Translations under genes and position numbers: made by a program
Notes under the pieces: model-generated
The model's database searches: none
The model's input: the letters and a program-made list of their open reading frames with translations, nothing else
Told to the model about the DNA's origin: nothing
Shown: one piece after another, positions 16,401-24,678 of the stretch
Layout: each line of letters begins with the position of its first letter
Numbering within the stretch: position 1 is the stretch's first letter
Source: JBBQFI01 sp038237805
Lineage (GTDB): Bacteria; Verrucomicrobiota; Verrucomicrobiia; Chthoniobacterales; UBA10450
Reading direction: 5' to 3'
NCBI GenBank assembly: GCA_038237805.1
Contig: JBBRYI010000013.1
Span: forward strand, 28,874 to 92,873
DNA length: 64,000 nucleotides

Positions 16401-16855
16401 CATTGTGGCTCTTTAATTCCACACTCTCGCTTTACAGCGTGATCGGCTTGTTCTTGCTCCTTGGCATCGTGAAGAAAAATGGCATCATGGTTGTCGACTT
16501 CGCGCTGCAGCGGATCGACGAAGGTTGGGATCTGCGTGCAGCGATTCACGAAGCGAGCATCGAACGCTTTCGTCCCATCATGATGACGACGCTCTCGGCC
16601 TTGATGGGCGCAATCCCGCTCGCGATTGGTTTGGGTTCGGACGGCGCGTCGCGTCGCCCCCTTGGTCTCGTTATCGTCGGCGGTCTTATCTTTTCGCAAA
16701 TGATTACGCTTTTCGTCACACCCGTGATTTATCTTTGGCTCGAATGGTTCCAGGAACATGTCCTCGACAAAGTTCCGTTTCTGCGCAGCTCGCACACTCA
16801 TCATGAAGGTGCGGCTTCACCGCCATCCGCCGCCGAACCGGTCGGCGCACATTAA
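13436..16855 (+). CDS. RND multidrug efflux transporter (HAE1/MdtB-MdtC type)
   Basis: This 1139-residue proton-driven pump has the usual two-fold repeat of twelve helices and two large periplasmic loops. FIRRPVMTVLLTLSIIVAG marks helix 1, and the proton-relay motif GFLVDDAIVFLENVVRR contains the paired aspartates of helix 4. An Asn/Ser/Gly/Thr-rich insertion at about residues 825-865 and a polar N-terminal extension of about 45 residues exceed the usual length (about 1030-1050). It is translationally coupled to the adaptor. An outer-membrane partner must be encoded elsewhere. Confidence 0.95.
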   Translation: MSSQSEDNGQRDGESDSPRVARHRQHSAKPEDTPGGKLIQVTGSGLSGPFIRRPVMTVLLTLSIIVAGIATYGKLSVNDLPAVDYPVINVSCSYPGANPTTMANNIASPLEKQFLQIPGLDIITSQSTQANTQFTLQFTLDKSITDAATDVQAAIQRATGSLPADLPSPPTFTKTNPNDQAVYLLGLMSDTLTDGDLYKYASTAVQQRIAILPGVSQVQVYGVQAAIRIKASPAALASRGLTMDDLSNAIKTGTAYSGAGQFDGPHRTFILQPNGQIDQAEGYRNLMVARNQDGSPVFLRDVADVKQSVQDERLSRTFWARGFHVPGSVVVLAVSRQAGANAVAVANSVKALFPELNATLPGSIKLFPVFDRSQSIVNSVHDVQMTLFISFMLVVLVIYAFLGRATDTLIPVVALPLSLLLTVAVMYALNYSINNLTLMAMTLAIGFLVDDAIVFLENVVRRAEHGESILKASYNSAGEISFTILSMTLSLAAVFIPLVFLPGLLGRIFREFSVTIIVAIFASGLVSLTLTPLMCARMLGEHGPGHKKTRVENWVGDRIKRVIAAYGRYLDAFLDRAWLAVPILIACVIGLWFFSTHLPFTLLPAGDSGFIRGIFIAQEGSSPAQMHAYQQQVNEKLKQNSNVAQYFTLAGFSSRSASSQALVFVFLKPQKERPDIEHCIIQLQKSISTIPGITAIMRPNPVLQINVGVANQNQGQYAYTFSGINPDDVYKASDQLLKKLQGFKGFATVRSDYYNNTPNLTIDIDRDRAATYGVSTTSIENLLRTAYSQNYVYLIKKPEDQYQVILEVSDTERAHPEDLAELYVRGSAPGGANTGSNNGAPSSGRAPSTGANTNTVDITTTTGTINNLVPLRAVTRTSQIVGPQAVNHLNQFTSVTINFNLLPGVAIGDAKTFIDKASGDVRKQFPSVQGTFQGEAQVFEQLFAALPLLLLSAIFVMYVILGILYESYVHPITVLFPAIVPAVVGGLFTLWLFNSTLSLYSVIGLFLLLGIVKKNGIMVVDFALQRIDEGWDLRAAIHEASIERFRPIMMTTLSALMGAIPLAIGLGSDGASRRPLGLVIVGGLIFSQMITLFVTPVIYLWLEWFQEHVLDKVPFLRSSHTHHEGAASPPSAAEPVGAH

Positions 16856-16975
16856 GTTCCGTTCACCTTCAAAACGACTCGCGACATTTCGTTAGGTTGC
16901 GGGATAATATGCTCGCCATCGCTTCGGATGGCCGAATAGTGTTCAGGTGCGTGATGTTCTTCACGCCTTCCCACT

Positions 16976-19216
16976 ATGAACACAACTTCTCTCCTTCGAT
17001 CATTCACTACTCGCGGTGCGCTACAGACCTTGCGAAATTTTGCACTTTGCGCCGCGGCCCTTTGCACAGTTCCATTCGCGCACGCTCAGACCTGGAGTCA
17101 TCGCGACATTGGAAGCGTTGGCGTGGCCGGCAGTTTCAGCGTTACCACTGGGACCTACACAATTAAAGGTTCCGGCGCCGATATCTGGGGCACGGTGGAC
17201 GCGTTCCAATTCGGGTATCAACCGCTTAGCGGTGACGGCGAAATTATTGCGCGCGTCGCGAGCGTGCAAAACACGAATGTGTGGGCCAAAGCCGGCGTCA
17301 TGATCCGTGAAACAGTTGCGAGCAATTCGCGCCATGCCCAGATCGTCTTGACGCCGGGGAGTGGTGTTTCTTTTCAACGCCGCACTGCAACCGGCGGCAC
17401 CTCGACGAGCACAACGGTTGGCGGACCGGTCGCGCCGTATTGGGTGCGCATTGTCCGTACGGGGAACACCTTTAGTGGATATCGCTCTTCCAATGGGACG
17501 AGTTGGTCGCTCGTGGGGACCGCAACAGTCACCATGGCTGCAAACGTGCAGATTGGTTTGGCGGTAACGAGTCATAACAATTCGGTCTCGTGCACGGCGA
17601 AATTCGACAACGTGAAGATTCTGCGCCACCCGAGCGTGGCAGCAACCGCGCCAGCTAATGGCGCGACCAATGTTTTTCGTAATACCGCGATCAATGCAGA
17701 CCTGATTTTACCTAACGCCGGCGCGGGTGTGGACGACCGAACCTTAAACACGAACAGCGTGCAGCTATATCGCACTTCGGACGGCGCTCGCGTTCCCGGT
17801 GGTGTGAACACAACCGGCGGCGGCGATGCAATCGTTTATCAGCCGAGCGTCCTGCTCGATCCTTCCACTGGTTACACATTCAAAGTCACTGCGGCGGTGA
17901 AAGATCTCGCTGGTCAAACTTTCGTTCCGTTTACCATGACATTCACGACCGGCACGACAACGAGCGTCGCCACCGATCCGCGGGTTCATTTCGCCAAACG
18001 GGCAGTGTATGGCGGCAACAACGTCGGCGCCCCGATCTCGAGTTTGCTCATCGGCCCGGATGGGAAGCTTTACGGATCATCGATCGATGGCAATCTCCGC
18101 CGCTGGGATATTGCAGCCGATGGCAGCCTAACGAATCTCGAAACCTACGCGGGACTTTCCGGTCGCGCGATCATTGGCATTGTGTTTGATCCGCTAAATC
18201 CAAACGTCATTTGGATTGCAAACAATGACACGATTTACGTGCAACCGGCCAATGATTGGACGGGACGAATCTCGCGGCTCACACTAACGGCGCCGGGATT
18301 CACCGGGTTGCTGGAGGATTACGTGGTGGGTTTGCCGCGTTCTGCCAAAGATCACGTCACGAACAGTCTTGCCTTCGGTCCTGATGGAAATCTTTATGTG
18401 ACCCAAGGCAGCTGCAGCGCAATGGGCGCACCGGACAACACCTGGTACAATCGGTCCGAGCATTTACTCAGCGCGGCGGTTTTGAAAATCGATCCACGGC
18501 GCGTGGTTGGTTATCCGTTTGATGTGCGCACAGAGGCGCCAGGGACTTATGATCCGTACGCCGCGAATGCACCGGTGACGATTTTTGGCATGGGCAATCG
18601 CAATTCCTACGATCTCGTCTGGCACAGCAACGGTTTTCTTTATTGCCCGACTAACGGAAGCGCCGCGGGCGGGAATTGTCCCGCCTCGCCGGCCGGTGTA
18701 ACGCCGGTCGTGCCTGCGATAACGAATGGACCCACGCAGGATGATTTTCTCTTCAAAGTCGTGCAGGGTGGTTACTACGGTCATCCAAATCCCTCGCGCG
18801 GCCAGTACGTGATGAATGGCGGCAATCCTACCACCGGGACCGATCCAGCCGAAGTCGTGGCCAGTGGCTCCAATCCTGGTTATCCGGTCGGCGTGCGGCC
18901 CGATGCAAACTACCGCGGCTTCGCATGGAATTTTGGCCGCAACCGTTCGCCCGACGGCGCGATGGAATACAAGAGCGCAACCTTCGGTGGTGCGCTCATT
19001 AACAAGCTTCTGGTCGTTGAATACAGCGGTGGTGATGACATTCTCGCCCTGGCGCTCGATGCCAACGGGAATGTCTCCGGTGTCACGCAGGTTATCGCCG
19101 GGCTGAACGACCCGCTCGATATCACCGAGAATCAATCAAACGGGAACATCTACGTTGCCGAATTTTATAATGGCGGAGCCTTCGGCCAGATCTCTCTGCT
19201 CACGCCTACGCCGTAG
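16976..19216 (+). CDS. Secreted beta-propeller (PQQ sugar dehydrogenase-like) protein with lectin-like and Ig-like domains
   Basis: This 746-residue protein starts with a long signal peptide ending near FAHAQ (about residue 38). A concanavalin-like domain (about 40-215, with VWAKAGVMIRETVASNS) is followed by a bacterial Ig-like domain (about 218-330, VAATAPANGATNVFRNT then TFTTGT). A six-bladed propeller resembling soluble glucose/sorbosone dehydrogenases fills 340-746 (SSLLIGPDGKLYGSS, SLAFGPDGNLYVTQGS, DILALALDANGNVSG). The calcium and PQQ residues cannot be confirmed by eye, so a carbohydrate-binding or oxidising role is inferred. It stands alone after the RND operon. Confidence 0.8.
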   Translation: MNTTSLLRSFTTRGALQTLRNFALCAAALCTVPFAHAQTWSHRDIGSVGVAGSFSVTTGTYTIKGSGADIWGTVDAFQFGYQPLSGDGEIIARVASVQNTNVWAKAGVMIRETVASNSRHAQIVLTPGSGVSFQRRTATGGTSTSTTVGGPVAPYWVRIVRTGNTFSGYRSSNGTSWSLVGTATVTMAANVQIGLAVTSHNNSVSCTAKFDNVKILRHPSVAATAPANGATNVFRNTAINADLILPNAGAGVDDRTLNTNSVQLYRTSDGARVPGGVNTTGGGDAIVYQPSVLLDPSTGYTFKVTAAVKDLAGQTFVPFTMTFTTGTTTSVATDPRVHFAKRAVYGGNNVGAPISSLLIGPDGKLYGSSIDGNLRRWDIAADGSLTNLETYAGLSGRAIIGIVFDPLNPNVIWIANNDTIYVQPANDWTGRISRLTLTAPGFTGLLEDYVVGLPRSAKDHVTNSLAFGPDGNLYVTQGSCSAMGAPDNTWYNRSEHLLSAAVLKIDPRRVVGYPFDVRTEAPGTYDPYAANAPVTIFGMGNRNSYDLVWHSNGFLYCPTNGSAAGGNCPASPAGVTPVVPAITNGPTQDDFLFKVVQGGYYGHPNPSRGQYVMNGGNPTTGTDPAEVVASGSNPGYPVGVRPDANYRGFAWNFGRNRSPDGAMEYKSATFGGALINKLLVVEYSGGDDILALALDANGNVSGVTQVIAGLNDPLDITENQSNGNIYVAEFYNGGAFGQISLLTPTP

Positions 19217-19218
19217 CT

Positions 19219-19398
19219 TTATTTTCCAAATACTTTCTTAATCTCGCCGACCTTACGTTGCACTTTGCCGCCAACTTTTTCGGCGGTGCCGCGATCCTGC
19301 ATATCCGGATCGCGTGTCGCGCGGCCCGCTTTCTCCTTCAGTTTCCCTTTGGCTTCATCCAATCTGCCTTTGACGCGATCTTTCGTGCTTGATTTCAT
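19219..19398 (-). CDS. CsbD-family stress protein
   Basis: This 59-residue, very charged protein has the CsbD pattern: KDRVKGRLDEAKGKLKEKAG, then DRGTAEKVGGKVQRKVGEIK. CsbD proteins are abundant stress proteins of unknown mechanism. I chose the ATG at 19398 (MKSSTKDRVKG) because family members begin there; an upstream in-frame start would add five hydrophobic residues. It ends 2 bases from the convergent propeller gene. Confidence 0.88.
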   Translation of the reverse strand: MKSSTKDRVKGRLDEAKGKLKEKAGRATRDPDMQDRGTAEKVGGKVQRKVGEIKKVFGK

Positions 19399-19446
19399 AA
19401 AAACCAATCGCACGCGAACGGGTGAAAGGTCGGAAACTGATTTCCG

Positions 19447-20016
19447 TTAAAGCCAAAGCGTAAGCGTAGCGACTGTAAAGCCGAGGACGAATCCACCTGC
19501 GACTTCAGCGGGCGAATGTCGCGAGAGGATCAAGCGCGACCAGCCAAGGAATGGGAGAAAAGCGAGCAAGGCGAAACCAAAGAGAGGCGTGAGCCTTGTG
19601 ATTATCGCGGCGGCAAATGTCGCGATGGCCAGGTGAACAGAAAGCTTAATCCATCGGTTTAAACCGGCGAGAATTCCGATCAAAATCGCGACGGCGGCGA
19701 GACCGCGCACCATTTCGCCACCTCGCTCGCGCAAAATAAAATAAGTGCAAACGGGAATGAGCAACAGAAACGCCGCTGTGTACAACGCCGGGCGATCAGC
19801 CGGCGCGGAAGCATCAACCGTTTCCCAATGGCCTAACGAGTAGCGATTCCAAATAAATAGGCCGAGCGGCACGAGCATGGCGGCAACTACGATTCCGGTT
19901 GTGCGAAATGCATGAGGCCCGCCATGCAATTTCCACGACGCCGTCGAGACCAGAAGCACGACGAAAGTGAATGGGTGCCCAACGATCGAAAGCCAGCGCG
20001 CGATTTGGATTCGCAT
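19447..20016 (-). CDS. PAP2-superfamily membrane phosphatase-like protein
   Basis: The protein has about 189 residues and five or six membrane helices. PAP2 motifs are recognisable but degenerate: KLSVHLAIA corresponds to the central motif, and SRLILSRHSPAEVAGGFVLG to the SRxxxxxHxxxD motif with Glu instead of the usual Asp. Canonical members dephosphorylate undecaprenyl pyrophosphate or phosphatidate at the membrane; activity here is uncertain because the first KxxxxxxRP motif is not evident. The start at 20016 is the third possible Met and fits the hydrophobic onset. It is divergent from the next gene by about 35 bases. Confidence 0.7.
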   Translation of the reverse strand: MRIQIARWLSIVGHPFTFVVLLVSTASWKLHGGPHAFRTTGIVVAAMLVPLGLFIWNRYSLGHWETVDASAPADRPALYTAAFLLLIPVCTYFILRERGGEMVRGLAAVAILIGILAGLNRWIKLSVHLAIATFAAAIITRLTPLFGFALLAFLPFLGWSRLILSRHSPAEVAGGFVLGFTVATLTLWL

Positions 20017-20050
20017 GATCATCGGTCGCACAATCTGACAAATTCATCTT

Positions 20051-20287
20051 GTGATGACCAGCGATCCGCTCAACCGTTTCGATATGGCAGGTCAAGGATC
20101 GACAGGAAACGTGCTCGCGGCGCTGTGCAGTTTTTTTATTCCGGGCTTGGGACAACTGCTGCAGGGCCGATTATTAATGGCAATCGTCCAATTCTGTCTC
20201 GCCGCTGTGATGTGGATTGTCCTTCTCGGATGGTTGATCCATCTCTGGTCGATTTTGGACGCCGCGCTCTATAAGCCGCGAAGTTAA
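20051..20287 (+). CDS. Small TM2-like membrane protein
   Basis: This 78-residue protein has two hydrophobic segments separated by a short polar turn. The motif FFIPGLGQLLQGR at about residue 28 resembles the PGLGQ(x)YxG turn of TM2-domain and related small membrane proteins. Its function is unknown. It could start one codon later at the second Met. Confidence 0.75.
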   Translation: MMTSDPLNRFDMAGQGSTGNVLAALCSFFIPGLGQLLQGRLLMAIVQFCLAAVMWIVLLGWLIHLWSILDAALYKPRS

Positions 20288-20342
20288 TTCGACTTCCCGG
20301 CGCGCCAGTCTACTAACGAGCTTCCCGTAATCGAATCTGTGT

Positions 20343-21029
20343 CTAGTGGACGAGCGTCTGCTTTGCGATTCCGTCGCCGTATTTGCGTTGAAACTCTGCC
20401 GCATCGCGCTGAAGCGCCGGTAGCAGTCTCTCCGTCGCGATACCGTCCTGCATGCTGAAACCGGGATAATTTGTGTAGAAGGTCGTTGCTCCGGCTTCGT
20501 CCGAACCCCCGCCTTTCCTTACTGCGTATATCCTCACAGACGAGTGAGGCAAATCGTATATGATGACCGGACCTTGCGACGCATCCTGAGTAACGCTTCG
20601 GAGCAGATTGAGATCGTCCGATATGCCCTTATCAACAACTGACGCCACGCTCCACCCCGCAGCGTCATTGCCCACGGCGGCAATCGTTACTACCTTGTTA
20701 TCCGCTACCAGCGGCACAACGGTTGCGATTTCGTTGCGCACCTTAGTAAAGATTGTTGCGTCCGCCGAGACTAACTCATCGAAAGTAATCTGATAATGCC
20801 TGATCGGTTTACCCGGCTGTGATTTTTCCACCGCCGCCTCGTCCAGGCCAAGATGTATGTTCTTTCGCGTTCGTAGCACGGTGAGCAAATTGCTCTTGGC
20901 GTCGTTAGCAGCCTCTTCCGCGGTAGAGAAAGAAGGCGGCTTATTGTTTTCCGTCGTCACGGGCTGCTGCTTAGGCTGGCATGCGAGTAATGCGAGTGTC
21001 AACAGAGCAGGTAGAAGAGCGCATTTCAT
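20343..21029 (-). CDS. Hypothetical lipoprotein
   Basis: The protein has 228 residues. A signal peptide with lipobox LLAC places the lipidated Cys at 17, followed by a Gln/Pro/Asn linker. The body (about 35-228) is mixed alpha/beta with no family I recognise; LRTRKNIHLGLDEAAVEKSQ and HYQITFDELVSAD are notable stretches. Twenty-one bases separate it from the upstream papain-like protease gene on the same strand, so the pair is probably co-transcribed. By eye its base composition looks less GC-rich than the neighbouring housekeeping genes. Confidence 0.75.
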   Translation of the reverse strand: MKCALLPALLTLALLACQPKQQPVTTENNKPPSFSTAEEAANDAKSNLLTVLRTRKNIHLGLDEAAVEKSQPGKPIRHYQITFDELVSADATIFTKVRNEIATVVPLVADNKVVTIAAVGNDAAGWSVASVVDKGISDDLNLLRSVTQDASQGPVIIYDLPHSSVRIYAVRKGGGSDEAGATTFYTNYPGFSMQDGIATERLLPALQRDAAEFQRKYGDGIAKQTLVH

Positions 21030-21050
21030 TTCTTGTTCTGTAAGGATTAC

Positions 21051-21683
21051 TTATCTCCGCGCGATATCGTAATAGGTTGTCCAATGAGTCGCGCTGCCTG
21101 CCGGATCGACGTACTCAGCATAGGTTATTAAACGTTGCTGACCCGTACAAGCCGGCGCTGGATCATCCAGGACAAGATAACTCGTGCTACCGCCTGCACC
21201 TCGCACGGTAACCGCGGGTATGACAGTGTAACCTCTTACTATAACTACGTGACCTACAGCTCCTTTTGTCCCATAGCCGTAAGCCATCGGTTTCCCTGCG
21301 CACGCAATCTGGCTTTTGATATTAGACCATGATAACGCCGTGGAGGATTCAGACGCAGTCATATTGACATAGGCCAGAGCGAGCTGGCTTGGCAGATCAC
21401 AGTCGCTTGTCTTAGGGCAAGGAGTTCCGCGTGTTTGTTCGGTGCAACAATTTGCTTCGAACTCATTTTGTCCACCAAATCGCATGTTCGCCAGGGTGCA
21501 TTGATTTGTGGAGATGCTCAAATGTTCGGCCAGCATTTGTGTTATCGCCGCCCAACACCAGTTATTCGTTTCCTGCGGCCGCAAAGTATTAGGAACATCC
21601 CCGGACAAACCCGGCCGGCAACAACCAGCCAGATAACTCGTTAGGCAAAAGCCGAAAACGGTTAAGATCTGTTTCGATTTCAT
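21051..21683 (-). CDS. Secreted papain-like cysteine protease, probable lipoprotein
   Basis: The protein has 210 residues. The signal peptide ends in the lipobox LAGC (Cys21). The catalytic Cys43 lies in NNWCWAAITQM with Gln37 before it, His145 in GAVGHVVIVRGY and Asp173/174 in YLVLDDPAP. This is the layout of papain-like peptidases of the C39_2/C70 (AvrRpt2-like) type. Several additional cysteines (62, 79, 80, 89, 95) suggest disulfides outside the cytoplasm. It precedes a lipoprotein gene on the same strand, which could be a partner, inhibitor or substrate. There is no ABC exporter nearby, so it is not a bacteriocin-exporter peptidase. Confidence 0.8.
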   Translation of the reverse strand: MKSKQILTVFGFCLTSYLAGCCRPGLSGDVPNTLRPQETNNWCWAAITQMLAEHLSISTNQCTLANMRFGGQNEFEANCCTEQTRGTPCPKTSDCDLPSQLALAYVNMTASESSTALSWSNIKSQIACAGKPMAYGYGTKGAVGHVVIVRGYTVIPAVTVRGAGGSTSYLVLDDPAPACTGQQRLITYAEYVDPAGSATHWTTYYDIARR

Positions 21684-21875
21684 ATGGGACGAGTAACGGC
21701 CTAACTAACAGCCACGGCCGGACGATTGCGCGGCTTTATCAGTTTGTAGTCAAGCGTTTTGTGTTTCGGCGCGGTGCATCACGCGCCATCCATCGTTCGC
21801 GGCAGCGACCGCCAATTTTTCGGGTCCACACAGTTTTGATTCGGCCCTTAACACAACTGCGGCTACAATTTCTTT

Positions 21876-23177
21876 GTGCACTCGTTTCATTACCGCGACG
21901 GGCGGCTGCTCTGCGAAAATGTCAGTCTCGACCGTGTTGCTGAGGAGTTTGGCACGCCTCTCTATGTATATAGTGCGGAAACGATTCTCGATCATTACCG
22001 CCGACTGGATGCCGCTCTGGCCCCGCTCGATCATCTCATTTGTTATGCGGTCAAAGCCAATTCGAACCGCGCGATTCTCAGTTTGTTGGCGCACGACAAC
22101 GCGGGATTCGACATCGTTTCGGGGGGCGAACTTTACCGTGTCTTAGCGGCAGGTGGCGATCCGCGAAAATGCACTTTTGCCGGTGTCGGCAAATCGCGAG
22201 AGGAAATCGAGTACGCGCTTGAGCAACGCGTTTACAGCTTCAACGTCGAAAGCGAAGCGGAACTCGAATATATCGATCACATCGCGGCAGACAAAGGCGT
22301 GCGAGCGTCGATCGCGTTGCGTCTCAATCCCGATGTCGATTCACACACGCACGAGTACATTTCGACCGGCTCGCATGAGAACAAGTTTGGTATTGCGCTT
22401 GATCATGCCGCTTCGGTTTATGAGCGCGCAGCAAAAATGCGCCACATCGAGATCATTGGCGTGCAAATGCACATTGGATCTCAAATTACTCAGGCGAAGC
22501 CATTCGCGGACGCGATTGAGAAAGTTAAAGGAATTGTTCGTGATCTGAAATCGAAATACGGCATCAAATTTTTCAGCATCGGCGGCGGATTGGGTATCGT
22601 TTATGAATCCTCATTCGCCAGCGGTAGCAGCGAGTGGTGGAAGGAGAGTAAGAGTAAGAGCAAGAGCGCGGTGTCGATTCAGCAGTATGTCGATGCGATT
22701 TTGCCGATACTGGACGACTTGAAATTGCAAATCCTACTTGAGCCTGGTCGGCTACTGGTTGGCAATGCCGGCGTGCTCCTCACGCGCGTCCGTTATATCA
22801 AGCGTTCCGGCGAGAAGAAGTTTGCCATTGTCGACGCCGGAATGAACGACTTGATTCGCCCGGCGCTCTATCACAGTTACCACGAGATTGTTCCACTGCG
22901 GGAACGACAAGACTCATCTCGTGAGAAGGTCGACATCGTCGGGCCCATCTGCGAAAGCGGCGACTTCTTCGCGCTTGATCGAGAGATGCCAGAACTACAT
23001 GAAGGCGATCTCCTCGCGATCATGAGCGCGGGCGCCTACGGTTCTGTCATGGCCTCGAATTACAATTCGCGTCCCCTGCCAGCGGAAGCACTCGTCCGCG
23101 GTAACCGATTTGCGCTCATCCGTAACCGACAAAGGCCGGAAGACTTGGTGCGCGATGAGATCGAGCCGAAGTGGTAG
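21876..23177 (+). CDS. lysA: Diaminopimelate decarboxylase
   Basis: LysA (433 residues) decarboxylates meso-diaminopimelate to L-lysine with PLP. The Schiff-base lysine is Lys60 in CYAVKANSN. FFSIGGGLGIVY binds the phosphate, LLEPGRLLVGNAG and GPICESGDFF are the other active-site blocks. The start is GTG at 21876. Residues ESKSKSKSKSA at about 257-267 come from a six-base simple repeat inside the gene and look like a surface-loop expansion. It stands alone, followed by the truncated tRNA-Arg repeat. Confidence 0.95.
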   Translation: MHSFHYRDGRLLCENVSLDRVAEEFGTPLYVYSAETILDHYRRLDAALAPLDHLICYAVKANSNRAILSLLAHDNAGFDIVSGGELYRVLAAGGDPRKCTFAGVGKSREEIEYALEQRVYSFNVESEAELEYIDHIAADKGVRASIALRLNPDVDSHTHEYISTGSHENKFGIALDHAASVYERAAKMRHIEIIGVQMHIGSQITQAKPFADAIEKVKGIVRDLKSKYGIKFFSIGGGLGIVYESSFASGSSEWWKESKSKSKSAVSIQQYVDAILPILDDLKLQILLEPGRLLVGNAGVLLTRVRYIKRSGEKKFAIVDAGMNDLIRPALYHSYHEIVPLRERQDSSREKVDIVGPICESGDFFALDREMPELHEGDLLAIMSAGAYGSVMASNYNSRPLPAEALVRGNRFALIRNRQRPEDLVRDEIEPKW

Positions 23178-23298
23178 CGGAGCAATTGGACGAAATCTCC
23201 GGCGACCGATAACGCAGCGCAACTCATCGACCGAGGAACGATCGGTTTCACTAAGGGGCCTTCAGAATCGGCATCCGGAAATCCAATTCGCAAAACTT

Positions 23299-23324
23299 CG
23301 TCCTCGTAGTTCAACGGATAGAAC
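23299..23324 (+). pseudogene. Truncated 5' copy of tRNA-Arg (26 bp)
   Basis: This segment is identical over 26 bases to 25948-25973, that is, the base before the tRNA-Arg(CCU) plus its acceptor 5' strand and D-arm (core TCGTAGTTCAACGGATAGAA). Identity ends abruptly on both sides. The anticodon arm, T-arm and 3' acceptor strand are missing, so it cannot be a functional tRNA. It is the left end of a possible tRNA-targeted insertion. Confidence 0.8.
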
Positions 23325-23398
23325 GAACGATCAGGATGCTGAGATCACAGAGCTCATCAAAGATGATCTAACTGACTATAGGCGGTGACACTGAGGCA

Positions 23399-24481
23399 TT
23401 ATTTGGCGTCACGAATTGGATTAGACCTAAAGGGAAGAGTGAAGTGAAACGTGCTGCCTTCTCCGAGCTTCGACTCGACCCATATTCTTCCCGAATGTTC
23501 TTTGACCATCATTTTTGCAATATAGAGTCCAAGTCCTATCCCGCTACGGTCTTGGTTATGTATCTGAGAGAAACGCTCGAAGATGGTGTTAATCTTTTCT
23601 GGGGCGATCCCCCCACCGGTATCGCTGACTAAAACTTCCACTTCCTTTGCTTCAGAACCGGTTTTTTGGCAGGTTACACACACTCGGCCCTTAGCCGGTG
23701 TGAACTTTATGGCGTTTCCAATCAGATTTGACAACACTTGTATAATACGGCCTCGGTCGCATAAAACGGAGCCACACATATCTTGCGACTGTGCTTCTAA
23801 GATTACTCCTTTCGAGGCCGCGGATCCTTGTAGTTGCTCTACTGCCTGATTTATTATTTCTCCAATCTCATGCTGCTCGCACTGCAGTGCTAATTTGCCT
23901 TCAGCTATTCTTTCTGCGTCTAACAAATCCTGGATTAACCGCAGCATTTCTCCCGCACTTCTCTTTATTGATACGGCGAGTTCTTTTACATCCTTCGGCT
24001 CCTCTAATAGCTCGTCCGCTGTCATTGATATGTGATTAAGAGGGTTCCTCAAGTCATGGCTTACGATGGCAAGAAATTCTTCCCTCGTAGTAAGAGTCGC
24101 CTTGGTTTTTTGGTGCCTCTCTTGTTCCTGAGATAACAATTCAGCGGAAGACTTGGCGATTGCCTGATGGCGGCTCCGTTCTATCCCTGTTGCAGCATCA
24201 GCTCGGATTCGTTCGTCGCTGAGCGCTTCGTCCGTAATTTCTCTTTCTTTGCGTAGCCTTTCATCTTGCCGATCTGCGAGGCCTGTTCCGACATCCGCTG
24301 ACGCTGAATCGCGAGAAGCGTCTGAGTCGCTTCGCCTTTGCTGATTGGCCCTATCTGTCTCTACTCGTTCGGCATCCCGGTTTGAGTCCGATTGGAACTC
24401 AGAAGCTGAATTTGAGTTTTTTAACGCCTTGTCTGTTTGGTTGTGCTCGCTTTGCCTTGGAGGATCTTTCTCGGATGCCAT
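23399..24481 (-). CDS. Soluble sensor histidine kinase with charged coiled-coil N-terminus
   Basis: The protein has 360 residues and no membrane helix. Residues 1-130 are an extremely polar, Ser/Asp/Arg/Glu-rich probable coiled coil. HisKA follows with His142 in FLAIVSHDLRNPLNH. The HATPase domain has the N box LSNLIGNAIKFTPA, G1 box VSDTGGGIAPEK, F box IFERFSQIH and G2 GIGLGLYIAK. It autophosphorylates and would pass phosphate to an unknown receiver. It lies within the tRNA-bracketed segment, next to another kinase in the same direction, with no response regulator beside it. Confidence 0.92.
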   Translation of the reverse strand: MASEKDPPRQSEHNQTDKALKNSNSASEFQSDSNRDAERVETDRANQQRRSDSDASRDSASADVGTGLADRQDERLRKEREITDEALSDERIRADAATGIERSRHQAIAKSSAELLSQEQERHQKTKATLTTREEFLAIVSHDLRNPLNHISMTADELLEEPKDVKELAVSIKRSAGEMLRLIQDLLDAERIAEGKLALQCEQHEIGEIINQAVEQLQGSAASKGVILEAQSQDMCGSVLCDRGRIIQVLSNLIGNAIKFTPAKGRVCVTCQKTGSEAKEVEVLVSDTGGGIAPEKINTIFERFSQIHNQDRSGIGLGLYIAKMMVKEHSGRIWVESKLGEGSTFHFTLPFRSNPIRDAK

Positions 24482-24678
24482 TTCCTTTATCTATTTTCAA
24501 ACAATTTTTATCTGCGGCAGCCAAAGAGCGCAACTTTTTTCGAGGCTTTTCAAAGTAGAACTTCAAGTAGAACACATAACTCCCGAGATACGCTTACCCT
24601 GGCTCGCGTTACCGCATCGGTTCAGTGGGACCTATTCTCTAAATCCATTCTGATAACGTCGCGTGAGCAGCAGCACGC

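Noticed and set aside
15959..16804. A 281-codon minus-strand frame inside the RND pump gene
   Set aside because: It is a shadow of the pump coding sequence with composition typical of antisense frames.
23299..23345. A second complete tRNA-Arg
   Set aside because: Only the 5' acceptor strand and D-arm match. No anticodon arm, TTCGA T-loop or 3' acceptor strand follows, so I call it a truncated copy.
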